Of a stretch of 64,000 nt of DNA, positions 46,713 to 57,522 are shown piece after piece (the first letter of the stretch is position 1; each line of letters opens with the position of its first letter). Position numbers and translations under genes: made by a program. Under the pieces are notes generated by a model. The model made no database searches. It saw nothing but the letters and a program-made list of their open reading frames with translations, and had not been told where the DNA came from. This stretch comes from Phycomyces blakesleeanus NRRL 1555(-). Its lineage: Eukaryota > Mucoromycota > Mucoromycetes > Mucorales > Phycomycetaceae. The stretch spans positions 1,240,001-1,304,000 of the forward strand of contig NW_017265139.1 in assembly GCF_001638985.1 (NCBI RefSeq), in the 5' to 3' direction.

Positions 46713-48711
46713 GATGAACACTCTAGAATCCCAGAAGAAAATACAATTTTTCTTTAAGGGAAAAAAAGGAAGGAAGGAAAGACAAGGATAGAGAAAGAGA
46801 GAGAGAAAGAGAGAGAAAAACAAAGTGTGTCTCCGCTCAGGGCTCTTACGAAATGTTAACCAAAATTAACCAAAATTAATTAAACAAAAAAAAGATATAT
46901 ATATGTATAAGTATTTTATTGCTGTACACCTTTTGATTATTCTACCAGCTCCTGTCACTTTTTTGCATATAAATTATTCTTATAATCTTTACTTGGGTCT
47001 GTTTCTTACAGATATTTCCTGAATTGAAACAGTACCGAATGTTTTCAACGAATATTCGGAATAGGGTTGCTGGGCGCACTGCCAGATATAGAATCTAATT
47101 GTCAGAATTGCCAGAAAAATAATAATTCAGAATCTGGATTTGAGTAAGAGAAGGGAAGCACATGTCAATTTGAAGGTATCTTTGGGTGTACAGCTCACGA
47201 GGTAGTTTGCAGAGTCAGACATTATTGAGCTCTTATTCTGAGTTTCCTGCCTTGGCAAATTGGCTTGGTTGGTTCTGGAAAAGCATTTTTTTTGTGATAA
47301 TGAAGAAACCCACAATCGTACCATGAAAAATAAAATAAAGTAATCGCTAATCTCCGTCTTTTACAAATGCCCCGCAGATGAATGTCACCAAAGTAATACC
47401 TTGATTTTGTAGATATTATATTTAGCATTACAGAGGGATTTGGACTGTCATGGCAACAGTAACTCTTTTCTTTTGCATATCAGTCAATTAAGGCTGGCTC
47501 AACTAGTAGAACTAATGAGCTTAGAAATTATGCTTAAGATGATATTTCTACTCTTACACACAATGAATTGAATCAATCCAAAGATAGCTCAATAGCCAAA
47601 AAAGCAAAAATAAATATTTAAAATTGATCACTGAGCACAAAAGTTCCCTATTATCCTAAATAAACCATCAAACGTGGGTCACAAATACCTGATAAATCGA
47701 CACACATAATAATTGCAATTTCATTTCAAATTTTAAGTTCAAAAGAAAAGTATTAATCAATATATACACCATGAACACTGTAAGGCAGTGTACACTTTAA
47801 TTTGTACCCTTTCCCTTTCTCTGTTGTAAGACCTATACTAATATATATTCGACAGTAAGTTTCTGCACCTTGTGTAAAATTGAATTAGTTAAGATACCTA
47901 CCTTTTTAATTCATGAAAGTGTAATACAACCTTTATATACTGTTCCAAAATCCTATTTAATTTCACTTTTGGTGCATTCTGCGATGTTGCATCACAAAAG
48001 ATACCTTTTCTTATTTAAATACAGTATTCCATGTAATAGGAAAAGAATTATATATATATATTTTTTGATAAAAACAAGTAAACCAATTCACGCGCATTCA
48101 AAAGAGGCAAACCTCATCTAAAAAACCAAGCAAACGAATGATGGACTTGTTGTAAATATTTGTAAAAGATATTAGAAAAATGTTACACAAATCCTATAAT
48201 CTGGTTTTGAAAAGTTTTAATATTCTATTGATTTTTTGGGGATGGAAAGAAGTACCATTGCCTTTTTACTGTACTTTCACTCACTACAAACATTGTTATT
48301 TCAAAGCTCTCCGTATATTCATAAGAATTTCATTTTAATCGGTTAATAACGAACTACCCTAATTCGAGTTAGTTTTATACAGAGCTTTACTTTGCAAGAC
48401 AAAACCCAAAAAAAACCACTTTTTTTTTAATTTTTGTGATGAACAAGTGGACATTGAAAATGAATTTATGGTGTAAATAACCCGACTTATTGTGCTTAAA
48501 GATTTTCAAGTGAAAGTTTAGGACTCTTTTTTTTAGTGAATATTTAAGCAATATAGGTCAAACAGTGTTATAATAATAATAGCCATATATTTTACTATAT
48601 TTTACCAGTTTGTTTAAAGCTTTTAGTTTGATTATTTTCAAGTCTACTGCCTTATGGTCGAATTTTCACAAAGATTTCTGCTTGGATAAAATCAAACCAT
48701 TAGTATATATA
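46713..48711. other. intergenic upstream of PMT2, no supported gene
   Basis: A GA-rich tract at 46790-46820 lies just upstream of the PMT2 start and is likely leader or promoter. Frames at 47127-47324, 47222-47428 and 47870-48121 show no motif. Confidence 0.5.
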
Positions 48712-48932
48712 CAGTGGAAGGGCAAAAGTCTTGATAAATGTCAAAGTCCGGTATACATTCTTTCGTATCAATGAAACTCTATTTTCTGCAATTATAAAAA
48801 CTATTCATTTGGCTAAAATATGTGTATGAATTAGAGCTATAAAAGACCTGAATAATATTTGCTGTAAGTTTAGAGAAGTATACACTTCATTAGCGGACAT
48901 CAAAATTTATTAAGACTTTTGCCCTGCTACTG
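48712..48932. mobile_element. 221-bp Tc1/mariner-type MITE
   Basis: Ends read TA-CAGTGGAAGGGCAAAAGT on the left and, on the other strand, TA-CAGTAGCAGGGCAAAAGT on the right. The near-match continues for ~35 bp (CTTGATAAAT versus CTTAATAAAT). TA flanks both ends. No coding capacity. Confidence 0.88.
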
Positions 48933-49815
48933 TATATTGGTTATGGCGATATAGCATTGTCCACCCAGGCTTAATATATAGCAAAACTATTATCACAATA
49001 TATTTAGATAAAAAACAGACAAACCTTGTAAGCCTAATACTATACCATATGTCAATAATCAAAGATAAATTGATCAAATGTAACGATATATTTGGCTTTT
49101 GAGTGGATTATCTTTCCTTTTTAAATAAAAACAAATAAATAAAGCATATTATCTTCTAATCACTTCAACGTTTACCCATTCTTTTTTTTAAATAAGCATC
49201 TTTATAAAAGCCAAAAACTTAACGAGACTTGTCAAGAGCAAGTCCCTTATCTCATATCTGCTTTACCAGAATAAAAGGAAAAATTGGTATTAGTTTCTTG
49301 ACCTAGATTTACTAATGTTCAATTATGGCGTATAGTTAATAATAGTCTTATAAAATACATTTCTTGTTTATATAGCTATACATATTTAGATACACACCCG
49401 CATTATTTGTAATAGTATTATTGTTACTATTATTTGAGTCGCAAGCTTGAATTATTTGCCTGTGAGCCTATGGCTTCCTTGAAAATTCAAACTCTCTTTT
49501 ATCCCCTTTCTTCACACAGTTGTTTTTGAGTATTTTTTTTTGTTAATATCTTTCTCAGAAAAAGAAAAAACTATCAACACTATTGGGTAACTTAAGTATG
49601 GGAATAAAAGAGATAATAGCAATGGTTCCTTATGTAGTTTTCTCAAGTTATCTGACATCAACAAAATATCATTCTCATAGTCATATACATCTGGACCAAC
49701 AAACTTTCTTTCATTCTTTCTTTTGATACATGTATCACCATTTGGTAATCAAAATTTTCTAGTCGGTTGGTTGGCTGGTTGGCTTATCTGATATTCATAT
49801 ATATGCACATACATA
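48933..49815. other. intergenic between MITE and Tc1-like element
   Basis: AT-rich sequence with a GGTTGGTTGG-type run near 49764-49783. No gene. Confidence 0.5.
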
Positions 49816-49988
49816 TACACTCCCAAAACTGAAATCACCGATAAAATCTTTGATTTCTACCCCCGAATAAACCATACATCAACTTCATTATGCTATATCT
49901 TCTCAAGAAGTTGACAAAATAAAACCAAACATTGTGTTGTTATAGAGAAATGTATATATATTATAGAATAAAAATAAAAGAATGAGGT

Positions 49989-51056
49989 TTAATATACGGT
50001 ATTATCACCACGAGCTTCTATGACTGCTTTAACTCTGTCAGGCATACTTGCTACAAGAGTTTGCAGAACTCCAGGGTCAAGCAACTCCCATTCCTGAAGA
50101 ATACAGGCCTTCAGCTCTTGCACATTGTTAATAGAGGCCTTTCTCTCTTGAACCTTGGCCTTTAGGGCATGCCAGACATGCTCAATTGGGTTCAAATCTG
50201 GACTTTGCGACGGCCAGTAGTCAAATCGTTTAATCTCCCAACGGTTTTTCCACCACGTCGTGTAGGACCCAGTATGACAGCTAGCACCATCTTCTTGGAA
50301 TGTGAACATGGTGTCATGTTCTTCATTCAATTGTTTGTACCAGGGATTGAAGTCCTTAGACAGACAATTGACGTATGCATCTTGGTCTACAGATCCTTCG
50401 ATAAACGATAATGGCCCAATGCCACCAGCCCAGAAACAACCCCATACCATCAAGGAACCTTTTCCATACTTTTCTGTTGTTAGTGTATGGCGTTCCTGGT
50501 ACCTCTCCCCTCGTTTACGAATTACGGATGGGTCAGAATCATTGCCTTTCACCATGAACCTCGACTCATCTGACCACACAACTCTGCTCCAGTCTTCGAT
50601 GCTAAAACTGGCCCTAGCTCTAGCCCAACGCAACCGATTCTTTTTCTGCTCACGGGTTAACTTTGGTTTAGATACAGGGGTGTAAGAACCGAAGCCTTTT
50701 GCTCGTAGGTATCGGATAACTGTCTGTCTACAGACAATAACGCCAGCAGCTCCCAAATTTGCCTGGTGGTATCCATAACTCTCAAAAGGATTACGTCTCA
50801 CACTCAAACAAAGACTTGTAACATCTGTTACACTAAGTTTCTTTGGTCTCCCAGGTCTGGTTTTTGTCTTGGCTGTTCCAGTAGTCTCCCAGCGCTTTAT
50901 TGTATCGAAAACTGTAGTTCTAGGAATGTTCATACGGTTTGCGATGTCAGTTGGAGTATGATTGGCTTTTGAGAGCCAAACAATGCCTCCACGCTCAAAA
51001 TCTGACAGCTCGCGTCTGGAGGGAGTAGTTTTAATTCTTTTATTACTTTTCGACAT
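49989..51056 (-). CDS. Tc1/mariner-type transposase, intact frame
   Basis: A cut-and-paste DDE transposase of 355 aa with no internal stop. The N-terminal paired HTH region spans residues ~15-110 (DFERGGIVWLSKANHTPTDIA, PRTTVFDTIKRWETTG, the AT-hook-like TRPGRPKKLS, then a second HTH ending VIRYLRAKGF). Catalytic residues: Asp in VVWSDESRFMVKG, Asp in FQEDGASCHTG, and Glu in SPDLNPIEHVW. I count 35 residues between the last two (D35E), where classic Tc1 has 34. Other Tc1 landmarks include GSLMVWGCFWAGGIGPL. The start codon is only 94 bp from the Helentron boundary at 51151, so its original upstream region is displaced by 6.6 kb. A decayed relative is at 62190-63247. Confidence 0.93.
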   Translation of the reverse strand: MSKSNKRIKTTPSRRELSDFERGGIVWLSKANHTPTDIANRMNIPRTTVFDTIKRWETTGTAKTKTRPGRPKKLSVTDVTSLCLSVRRNPFESYGYHQANLGAAGVIVCRQTVIRYLRAKGFGSYTPVSKPKLTREQKKNRLRWARARASFSIEDWSRVVWSDESRFMVKGNDSDPSVIRKRGERYQERHTLTTEKYGKGSLMVWGCFWAGGIGPLSFIEGSVDQDAYVNCLSKDFNPWYKQLNEEHDTMFTFQEDGASCHTGSYTTWWKNRWEIKRFDYWPSQSPDLNPIEHVWHALKAKVQERKASINNVQELKACILQEWELLDPGVLQTLVASMPDRVKAVIEARGDNTVY

Positions 51057-51163
51057 TGGTGGTTAAGTTTGAGGTAAAGGTGTGAGGAAGAGAAAGGTAA
51101 AGAATGTTATAAAAACCATCTCGGCTTAGACCAAAGTCTATATCAAGTAAGGCGTTCTATATT

Positions 51164-51176
51164 CCGATATACTCGG
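51164..51176 (-). other. 3'-terminal hairpin of the Helentron
   Basis: CCGA and TCGG form a 4-bp stem around a 5-nt loop, 13 bases inside the 3' end. This position is typical of the termination hairpin of rolling-circle elements. Confidence 0.7.
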
Positions 51177-51336
51177 TTTTCTCTTTTTTCTTGTGTGACT
51201 TTATTTTGGTTTTATTTGTATAAAAAAACATGAAGCATAGAGAACAGAAAACATAGAGAAGTAGGCATGTAAATATAATTACGTAAATAAGTAAAAAATA
51301 AAAGCATAAAGAATAGTATAAAATAATTAGCATAAT

Positions 51337-52956
51337 TTACATAAATTTTGCCCACAAAGGAGAATGGTAACTGGTCAAAGATATGTATCTTCCTGAATCC
51401 AGCACTGGCATAGTTGAAAAGATGTTGTCAATGAGAGTATTCTGGCTTGTTGTTGATTGAATAGTGTTAGGGAGCGTAGTAGTCATATTTCTGTTATTCA
51501 TAAATTGAAGTAACGTCGTTTTCTTGATCGATTCTTTCGTGAAAGCAACATTAAAGTCACCAGCAATGGTTATATGCATATACGTATGACTAACAACAAA
51601 TTCTAGTGCTTCCGTCAAGGTATTTAGTTGGCATAGTGGGGATACATATATGCTGCAATATAAGCTGCTGCTTAATATAAATAATGATATGCTTGTTGAT
51701 CCACCTGCTTCATCAATGAACATTCTGGAACTGGTTGTATAAACCAAAGAATCGTCGTTTGAGTTGTTCGTACTAGGTAAAAGAGAGCTACGAATATAGC
51801 AGCAAGAACCAGAAACTCGTGCATTGGTTGAATGGCTATCTATGCGAGATATCATGGTGAAGTTTGGAATATCATATTCTTCATTATTAGGCAGTGTCCA
51901 AGTTTCATTGCAAAGAATAATATCAGATGTTAAGTATACTTGATCGCTGGTTATCTGGTTTATATGTGCCCTCAAGCTTTGCACATTATGTGAAATTAGC
52001 TGTATATAATCACTTGTTTCTTCCTTTTGTAGTTGGCTAAATGATAATCCCAACAGTATTGTCTGCTGTCTAATGAGCTCATTTTTCAATTGATTGTTTC
52101 GATCTTCTGCTATTGGTCCGGGCGGAACAAATCTGTTACCCTTGTATATTAACTTTAAACCTTCTGCAGAAGTAGCTCTAGAACATGCAACATATAGGAG
52201 TGATCGAGACATTCTGTGTGATCCATGGTCAAATACAACAACTGATTTATATGTGCCTCCCTGTGACTTGTGTACAGTGAGTGCTTCAGCTGGAACAATT
52301 GGGAATTGTGTACGGGTTAGATGTATCTGACTTTTGATATTTCTGCGAATTATGTTACAGTGTGGTTCTATCATTGTCAGATCGTCTGAAATCCCAAGAC
52401 TACATCGAATTCTTTGTTGCTGTCTCCTCAACTGCTTCCCACTTCTTTCATCATCAAACCTAATCCACAATCTTAATGGCTTTCTTAAAACTGTAGAAGT
52501 AGATGTTTCAGAGGCAGTGCTGTCTGGTACAATATTTTGGCCATAATCAATCCTCTCCAAGATTCCATTTGCACCATTGACAAGTCCATATGCTGTATCT
52601 AGGTTTGCAGTCATCATATATTTTCCACTTATTTTTAGCAAAAGCGTTTTTATCAGACCCTGAACATCGGATTGCTTTGCATGATCATCGGCAGAATGTA
52701 TGAGTCTTTGAATAGCAGTGCTATCCCTGCAATGTCCAGTTACTCGGTCAAAGGATTTGGAGATTGCACCTTCAGTATTTAAGCTGGTAAGTATGTGTTG
52801 GTTTGTTTGCTGAACGTATGCATTTGTGTTAAACAGATATATCGGCTTTTGGTTACTGCTTTCAGATAAATTGTTTTCTTGAGCTACAAGGCTTGAAGGT
52901 AATGTTCTTCTGCCAGTACTAATTTCCATTGCATCTTCAGGAGTTATTGAAGCCAC
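51337..52956 (-). pseudogene. Helentron protein continued: helicase C-terminus and endonuclease-like domain
   Basis: Same frame as the preceding entry, beginning with GTG directly after the TGA. The 539 aa contain the rest of the Pif1-type helicase (PIYLFNTNAYVQQTNQHIL; motif V/VI region FPIVPAEALTVHKSQGGTY and LLYVACSRATS). They end with an endonuclease-exonuclease-phosphatase-like domain: ISHNVQSLRAHI, ILCNETWTL with the metal-binding Glu, ITIAGDFNV, TLIDNIFS, and a final TSYHSPLW where many family members have S-D-H. Such a C-terminal nuclease separates Helentrons from classical Helitrons. There is no independent ATG near 52956 and no domain boundary here, so it is a read-through continuation cut off by one stop codon, not a separate gene. 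Confidence 0.85.
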
Positions 52957-55900
52957 TCAACTTTGGAGGATATGAATATCGCCTTCAGTCATTGACCCAA
53001 TTGCCATGTTGTTTAAGGCTACTGCAAATGGAACATCGTCTCTTTGTCGCATTATCTCCGTTAATTTATGAACTTTAAACAAATCCCAGATCTTGTACCC
53101 AAATAAGGATACAAATGGATTTGTATCTCTTGCATGGCTGGTGCTGTAAAGTGGTGTGTCCCCAACTGGTGGAAGTTGTAGGAAGTCACCAAATACAATA
53201 ACTGATTTTCCACCAAAAGGAACTGATCTATCAAAAATATCTCGAAGTCTTCGATCAACCCATCCAAATAGTGTCTCTCCTACCATACTGATTTCGTCAA
53301 TAATAACCACTTTCAGGTCTGCAAGTGCAACACCCATTGAATGGGAGACGTCAGATGAGAGTGAGGAAAGACCTTCTCTTCCACGTTGTGTGACAGGAAG
53401 ATGGAAGGCATTGTGCAAAGTTTGAGCAGATATGTTGAAAGCAGCCTTTCCCGTTGGAGCACAAAGAAGTACGGATGGTGTGCTCATATCTCTTTCTCTT
53501 GTTTTGTCAAACTCACGGACAAGACTTTGATAAAGTACTTTTATCAATAGACTTTTTCCAGTGCCGGCTCCTCCCGTTACAAAATGATAAAACGGTGTAT
53601 GTTGTTGATCAGATATAGAGCTGTTGCTGTTACGAATATGATCAGTAACATGGTACAAGTATTGTCTCTGCTGCAAGTTCAGCATTGATAAAAGCTCTTG
53701 ATATTCAGTATTATTTAACCACTTTGGAATATTGATTTTTTCAAGGTAGGTTAATCGATTGTTCTGTGTAGCTCCATTTGGATTTAATTCGATTGTTAAA
53801 TCTGTTGTTCTGTGATACTCTCCTTCTTCATTGTCATCAATATCTAGCGTGTAACGTCTGAAATCGTTTTCAGCAATAGGTGGGGCTAGGGTATCTGTGT
53901 TTCCAATGGGTTCATCTTCTCTTTCTGTATCCATGTTACTACGTTCAAGTGAAGCTATTTCAAAATAACCTTCTAGTACATCATCGTTAACCTGACAAAA
54001 TTCTTTTTTTGCTAGCAGAATAGTCTCAAAATTCTCTAGAAAAACTTCCTCGCAGTTGATACTTAAAAGGTCTTCTTCTTCATTTCTCCAACTTTTGAAC
54101 AACATCAATAAGCAACGAAAGTACTCGTCAGCATCTTGATCAATATTAAACTTGTAGTAACGTAGGACACGCGGCTTAGTTCTTTTTCTAATGTAGCCTT
54201 GGTTTTCCAAAAGACAATACACTTGGCCTGGCTCTCCATAAAGCGTGTTTTCGTTATTATTCTGTTGAATATGGTCTTCTTGGTCTTCTATGGGCTCATA
54301 ATAAGTATCATCATTTATGTCATTGTGATCGATATAATTAGTTGCAGTATTTCTTGATGGTTGCTTTTTTGAAAACTCAAAATAAGCAGCAAACTGTGCC
54401 AAGGTCAAATTCTCCAAATCTTGGGGCCTACAAATGTAATGCTCAATTAATCCTGGTTCAAAGCAGCTGGTAGAATCGGGATCCATTGCTACAAGTTCAG
54501 ATTGCTTCTTTAATATGTGAAGTCGGTTTTCTGGTCTGCTTGTTGGTATAAATACTGTAGCTGTGCTCGCTTCTGACATTCGAATTCGTAGTAAGTTGTA
54601 TGCTGCTTCTTGAGCAGATATCTCACTAGCATTGTAATAGGTCGCAGCAAGTGATCTCATCATATTAAAAGGTGTCGAGCTACTGTCATCTTTGCGCTTA
54701 TTGTAAATTTCTTCAAGCGTCTTACTTAAGCCTCTATCAGCCTTGTTTATATAGTCAACTACATATGCGCAGCAAGCATATGGATCGAGAATGAATTGAA
54801 TATCCATATTTGATCTGAACATACTGAAAATTTTTTCGTTATAATTATTTATCATGACTTCGTTCGGTTGTCGTTTTATCATGATTTTGTTCATTTTAAG
54901 AGTATTGCGGATAGACAGTATGTATTCATCAATAGATGTGATATCAACAGCTATTAAGAAACCATCAAAACTCATGGCTGACGTTTGAAGAGCTTCATAA
55001 TGTTCTTGGAGATATCCTTTGATGCGAGTCATATTTTGCTTTAATTTGGTAATCGTAGTTTCTGATAGACCTTCGTTTTCAGTTATTGGGCATAATATCC
55101 GAGTTCTGTCCATAGGATAAAATGGAATATTAAATCTGCAAATTGTAATATTGTTTCTTTTTCTTTGGCAAGTAGATGTGTGCATATGACATTGCCTTTT
55201 CAGCAATTCTTTCCAGGTGTCCTCGTTACAGCGATATTCCTGTTGATGATGCGGTATTTCACCCCATTGTCTCTTACAAGTAATCATACTATCAACAAAT
55301 TCACAGATTTTTCTTTTCATATCCTCATGAACAGATTCGTCTGTCCGTTGGTCAGGTTCGTACTTTGGAGCGCCCTCAAGCCATACAAGCATATGAACAT
55401 GAGGCGAGCCTCTATGCTGGAATTCTATTCGGAAGTAATATTCATTAATGGAATGATTTCCAAAAGGCCCATATGGTGCTTTCCATGTTTTCTTCAGCTG
55501 TCTAAATCGATAGTCAAAGTATCGTACACATGTTATTGGGTCTTGCTGAATCAGTTTGGCTTTTTCATCATATGTCATTTGCTCCGCCTGTTCTTCTGTA
55601 ATAGCAACTCCATCAGTTACAAGTTTTAAAATGCATAATAGCTCAGACCAACTTGCTTCTGCTGCAGATAGAGTTACAAAAATTGTTGGGATACCAAATT
55701 GTCTAACCATTGCCAAAAGATTTTTCTTCTCGTTTTTCCAATATTCTGCAGTAGAACGGATACCACTAAATGTCTTATAAGCCTGGTCTTTACTGAGCAA
55801 TCCATCAATACTGTCATTATTTAAGAAGTCGGATGCAACGTATGGTACATTGTTGGAAAGTTTTGTTTTCTTCCGAACTGTATTTAGGTTATTGCACATT

Positions 55901-57522
55901 CTGATTATTTGATTTTTTCTGTCCATATACAGTATATACTCTACTCTTTGTGCTGCTCTACGATCGAATCTCCTTGCAATGGACTTTGTCAGGAAAGAGT
56001 AAGTCAGAGTATCAGTAGATAATTGCTGGCCACAGAAGATTTGAGGAAAAGCCAAAAAGTCGCTGTCTTTATCAGTCAAAATAGACAAAGGGATTCTTCC
56101 ATCTCCAGGCGAAAGTCTGAGAGCTTCGTGATCTGAAACTATAGCCGTTTCCTGCTCACTAGAGTTTATTGATTCGTGTTCGGTACTACTTTCTTCATTT
56201 CCTTCAAAGTCTTCAACCCTATCAACCTCTTCTACGTTTTCAGTATCATTATTGGCAACCTCTTGTACCCAATTATCACTCAAGGAGATATTATACTCTT
56301 GATAGAGTGTTGTTGACTGTAGAAATAGTGCTGCTCTCCAAACTTTAGCGGGACTTATATTTCCTCTGATATAGTCTTTGATATAACGCATCCTACGAGC
56401 TAAACTCAAGTGAGTTGTATTTGAGTCGTCAAGATTACGAGGAAGTAATGAAACCGTTGTATCAACATTAACAGGTACGTTGATAATACCGCCTTTACTT
56501 CTATACTGCCCAGTTAGTCCTTTGTGTGTCCATATAGACTGGAAAACGTGTCGAGGTGCAACAAGTCTTTCTTCTAATCTTGTCAGGTCGTCTAGACAAA
56601 CGACATGATCAGGAAAGTGGAGACCATTAGAGAGAGCAAGAGTTGGAAGTGTTTTTTTCTTAAGTGATGTTTTACAGGTAGGACATAGTGGAATATTGTC
56701 TATAATATCTTCACCAACGAAAGTGCTTGGTATCTTATGATTGTCAATTGCCCAAAAGGTTTTCTCAACAATATCTTGTGAACAACCCCAATTGCCTGTA
56801 AGAGCGGTTCTTTTTACTGAAGATATATCTTTTTGAAAGAAAAGGCCTCCACAACATCCGCATACGCATGTAGGACCCTCTCTGATTGTTGATTCATACT
56901 TTCTTTGTATACTACTCCAATTATTTGTGCCAACGTCATTCAGTCTACGCCTTCTTACTACTCGCTCATTCTCTTCAATAGCTCTACTTTGTCTACTACG
57001 CCTATACTCGCGCATATATTCTGCTCGAGAATTATGGTTCTCCTCTTCTGTCTCTGCCGCTTCTGTCTCCACTACTTCTGTTCCTACTACTTCTGCTTGA
57101 ATTACTTGTGTTCTCACTACTTCTGCCTGAACTACTTCTATTTCAGCTGTAAGTCGGCATCTGTGTCGATACTCCCGCATATACTCTGCACGAGAATTAC
57201 TAATATTCTCTGCTTCTACTGTCTCAACTACTTCTATTTCAGTTATTTGTTGGCGCCTGCGTCGATATTCTCGCATATATTCTGCACGAGAAGTATTAAT
57301 ATTCTCTGCTTCTACTGTTGCTATCACTTCCATTTCTGCAGTTCGCAGGCGATTCCGCCGATACTCTCGCATATACTCTGCTTGAGACATTGAATTCCGT
57401 TGTTGTGTTTCTGTTTCTGATGTTTCCACTTGCAATGATTGCCGACGATTACGCTGGTATTCTCTCATGTATCTTCGTCTTCTTTCAGCCCTTTCTTCAG
57501 GGGTAACAGTGTGTCTAGGCAT
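52957..57522 (-). CDS. Helentron Rep-helicase, N-terminal and central part (1521 aa)
   Basis: A rolling-circle replicase. Residues ~1-180 carry five copies of an A-E-Y-M-R-E-Y-R-R-x-R basic repeat separated by Glu/Val/Thr-rich spacers (DNA 57000-57500), likely DNA-binding or nuclear-localising. A Cys cluster (CVCGCCGGLFF, ~residue 222; LCPTC later) follows. The Helitron-like N domain comes next, then the HUH motif in EFQHRGSPHVHMLVW (~residue 705, DNA near 55400). The tyrosine motif of the Rep nuclease is DPYACCAYVVDYINKADRG (~residue 915). A Pif1/RecD-type helicase begins with Walker A GGAGTGKS (~residue 1320) and Walker B VVIIDEISMVG (~1407), with VFGDFLQLPPVG. The frame ends at TGA 52957-52959 in the middle of the helicase, and the same frame continues without a break (next entry). 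Confidence 0.92.
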   Translation of the reverse strand: MPRHTVTPEERAERRRRYMREYQRNRRQSLQVETSETETQQRNSMSQAEYMREYRRNRLRTAEMEVIATVEAENINTSRAEYMREYRRRRQQITEIEVVETVEAENISNSRAEYMREYRHRCRLTAEIEVVQAEVVRTQVIQAEVVGTEVVETEAAETEEENHNSRAEYMREYRRSRQSRAIEENERVVRRRRLNDVGTNNWSSIQRKYESTIREGPTCVCGCCGGLFFQKDISSVKRTALTGNWGCSQDIVEKTFWAIDNHKIPSTFVGEDIIDNIPLCPTCKTSLKKKTLPTLALSNGLHFPDHVVCLDDLTRLEERLVAPRHVFQSIWTHKGLTGQYRSKGGIINVPVNVDTTVSLLPRNLDDSNTTHLSLARRMRYIKDYIRGNISPAKVWRAALFLQSTTLYQEYNISLSDNWVQEVANNDTENVEEVDRVEDFEGNEESSTEHESINSSEQETAIVSDHEALRLSPGDGRIPLSILTDKDSDFLAFPQIFCGQQLSTDTLTYSFLTKSIARRFDRRAAQRVEYILYMDRKNQIIRMCNNLNTVRKKTKLSNNVPYVASDFLNNDSIDGLLSKDQAYKTFSGIRSTAEYWKNEKKNLLAMVRQFGIPTIFVTLSAAEASWSELLCILKLVTDGVAITEEQAEQMTYDEKAKLIQQDPITCVRYFDYRFRQLKKTWKAPYGPFGNHSINEYYFRIEFQHRGSPHVHMLVWLEGAPKYEPDQRTDESVHEDMKRKICEFVDSMITCKRQWGEIPHHQQEYRCNEDTWKELLKRQCHMHTSTCQRKRNNITICRFNIPFYPMDRTRILCPITENEGLSETTITKLKQNMTRIKGYLQEHYEALQTSAMSFDGFLIAVDITSIDEYILSIRNTLKMNKIMIKRQPNEVMINNYNEKIFSMFRSNMDIQFILDPYACCAYVVDYINKADRGLSKTLEEIYNKRKDDSSSTPFNMMRSLAATYYNASEISAQEAAYNLLRIRMSEASTATVFIPTSRPENRLHILKKQSELVAMDPDSTSCFEPGLIEHYICRPQDLENLTLAQFAAYFEFSKKQPSRNTATNYIDHNDINDDTYYEPIEDQEDHIQQNNNENTLYGEPGQVYCLLENQGYIRKRTKPRVLRYYKFNIDQDADEYFRCLLMLFKSWRNEEEDLLSINCEEVFLENFETILLAKKEFCQVNDDVLEGYFEIASLERSNMDTEREDEPIGNTDTLAPPIAENDFRRYTLDIDDNEEGEYHRTTDLTIELNPNGATQNNRLTYLEKINIPKWLNNTEYQELLSMLNLQQRQYLYHVTDHIRNSNSSISDQQHTPFYHFVTGGAGTGKSLLIKVLYQSLVREFDKTRERDMSTPSVLLCAPTGKAAFNISAQTLHNAFHLPVTQRGREGLSSLSSDVSHSMGVALADLKVVIIDEISMVGETLFGWVDRRLRDIFDRSVPFGGKSVIVFGDFLQLPPVGDTPLYSTSHARDTNPFVSLFGYKIWDLFKVHKLTEIMRQRDDVPFAVALNNMAIGSMTEGDIHILQS

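Noticed and set aside
51337..52956. The second Helentron frame as an independent gene
   Set aside because: It starts with GTG right after the stop, in the same frame, in the middle of a helicase domain; it is the continuation of the upstream frame.
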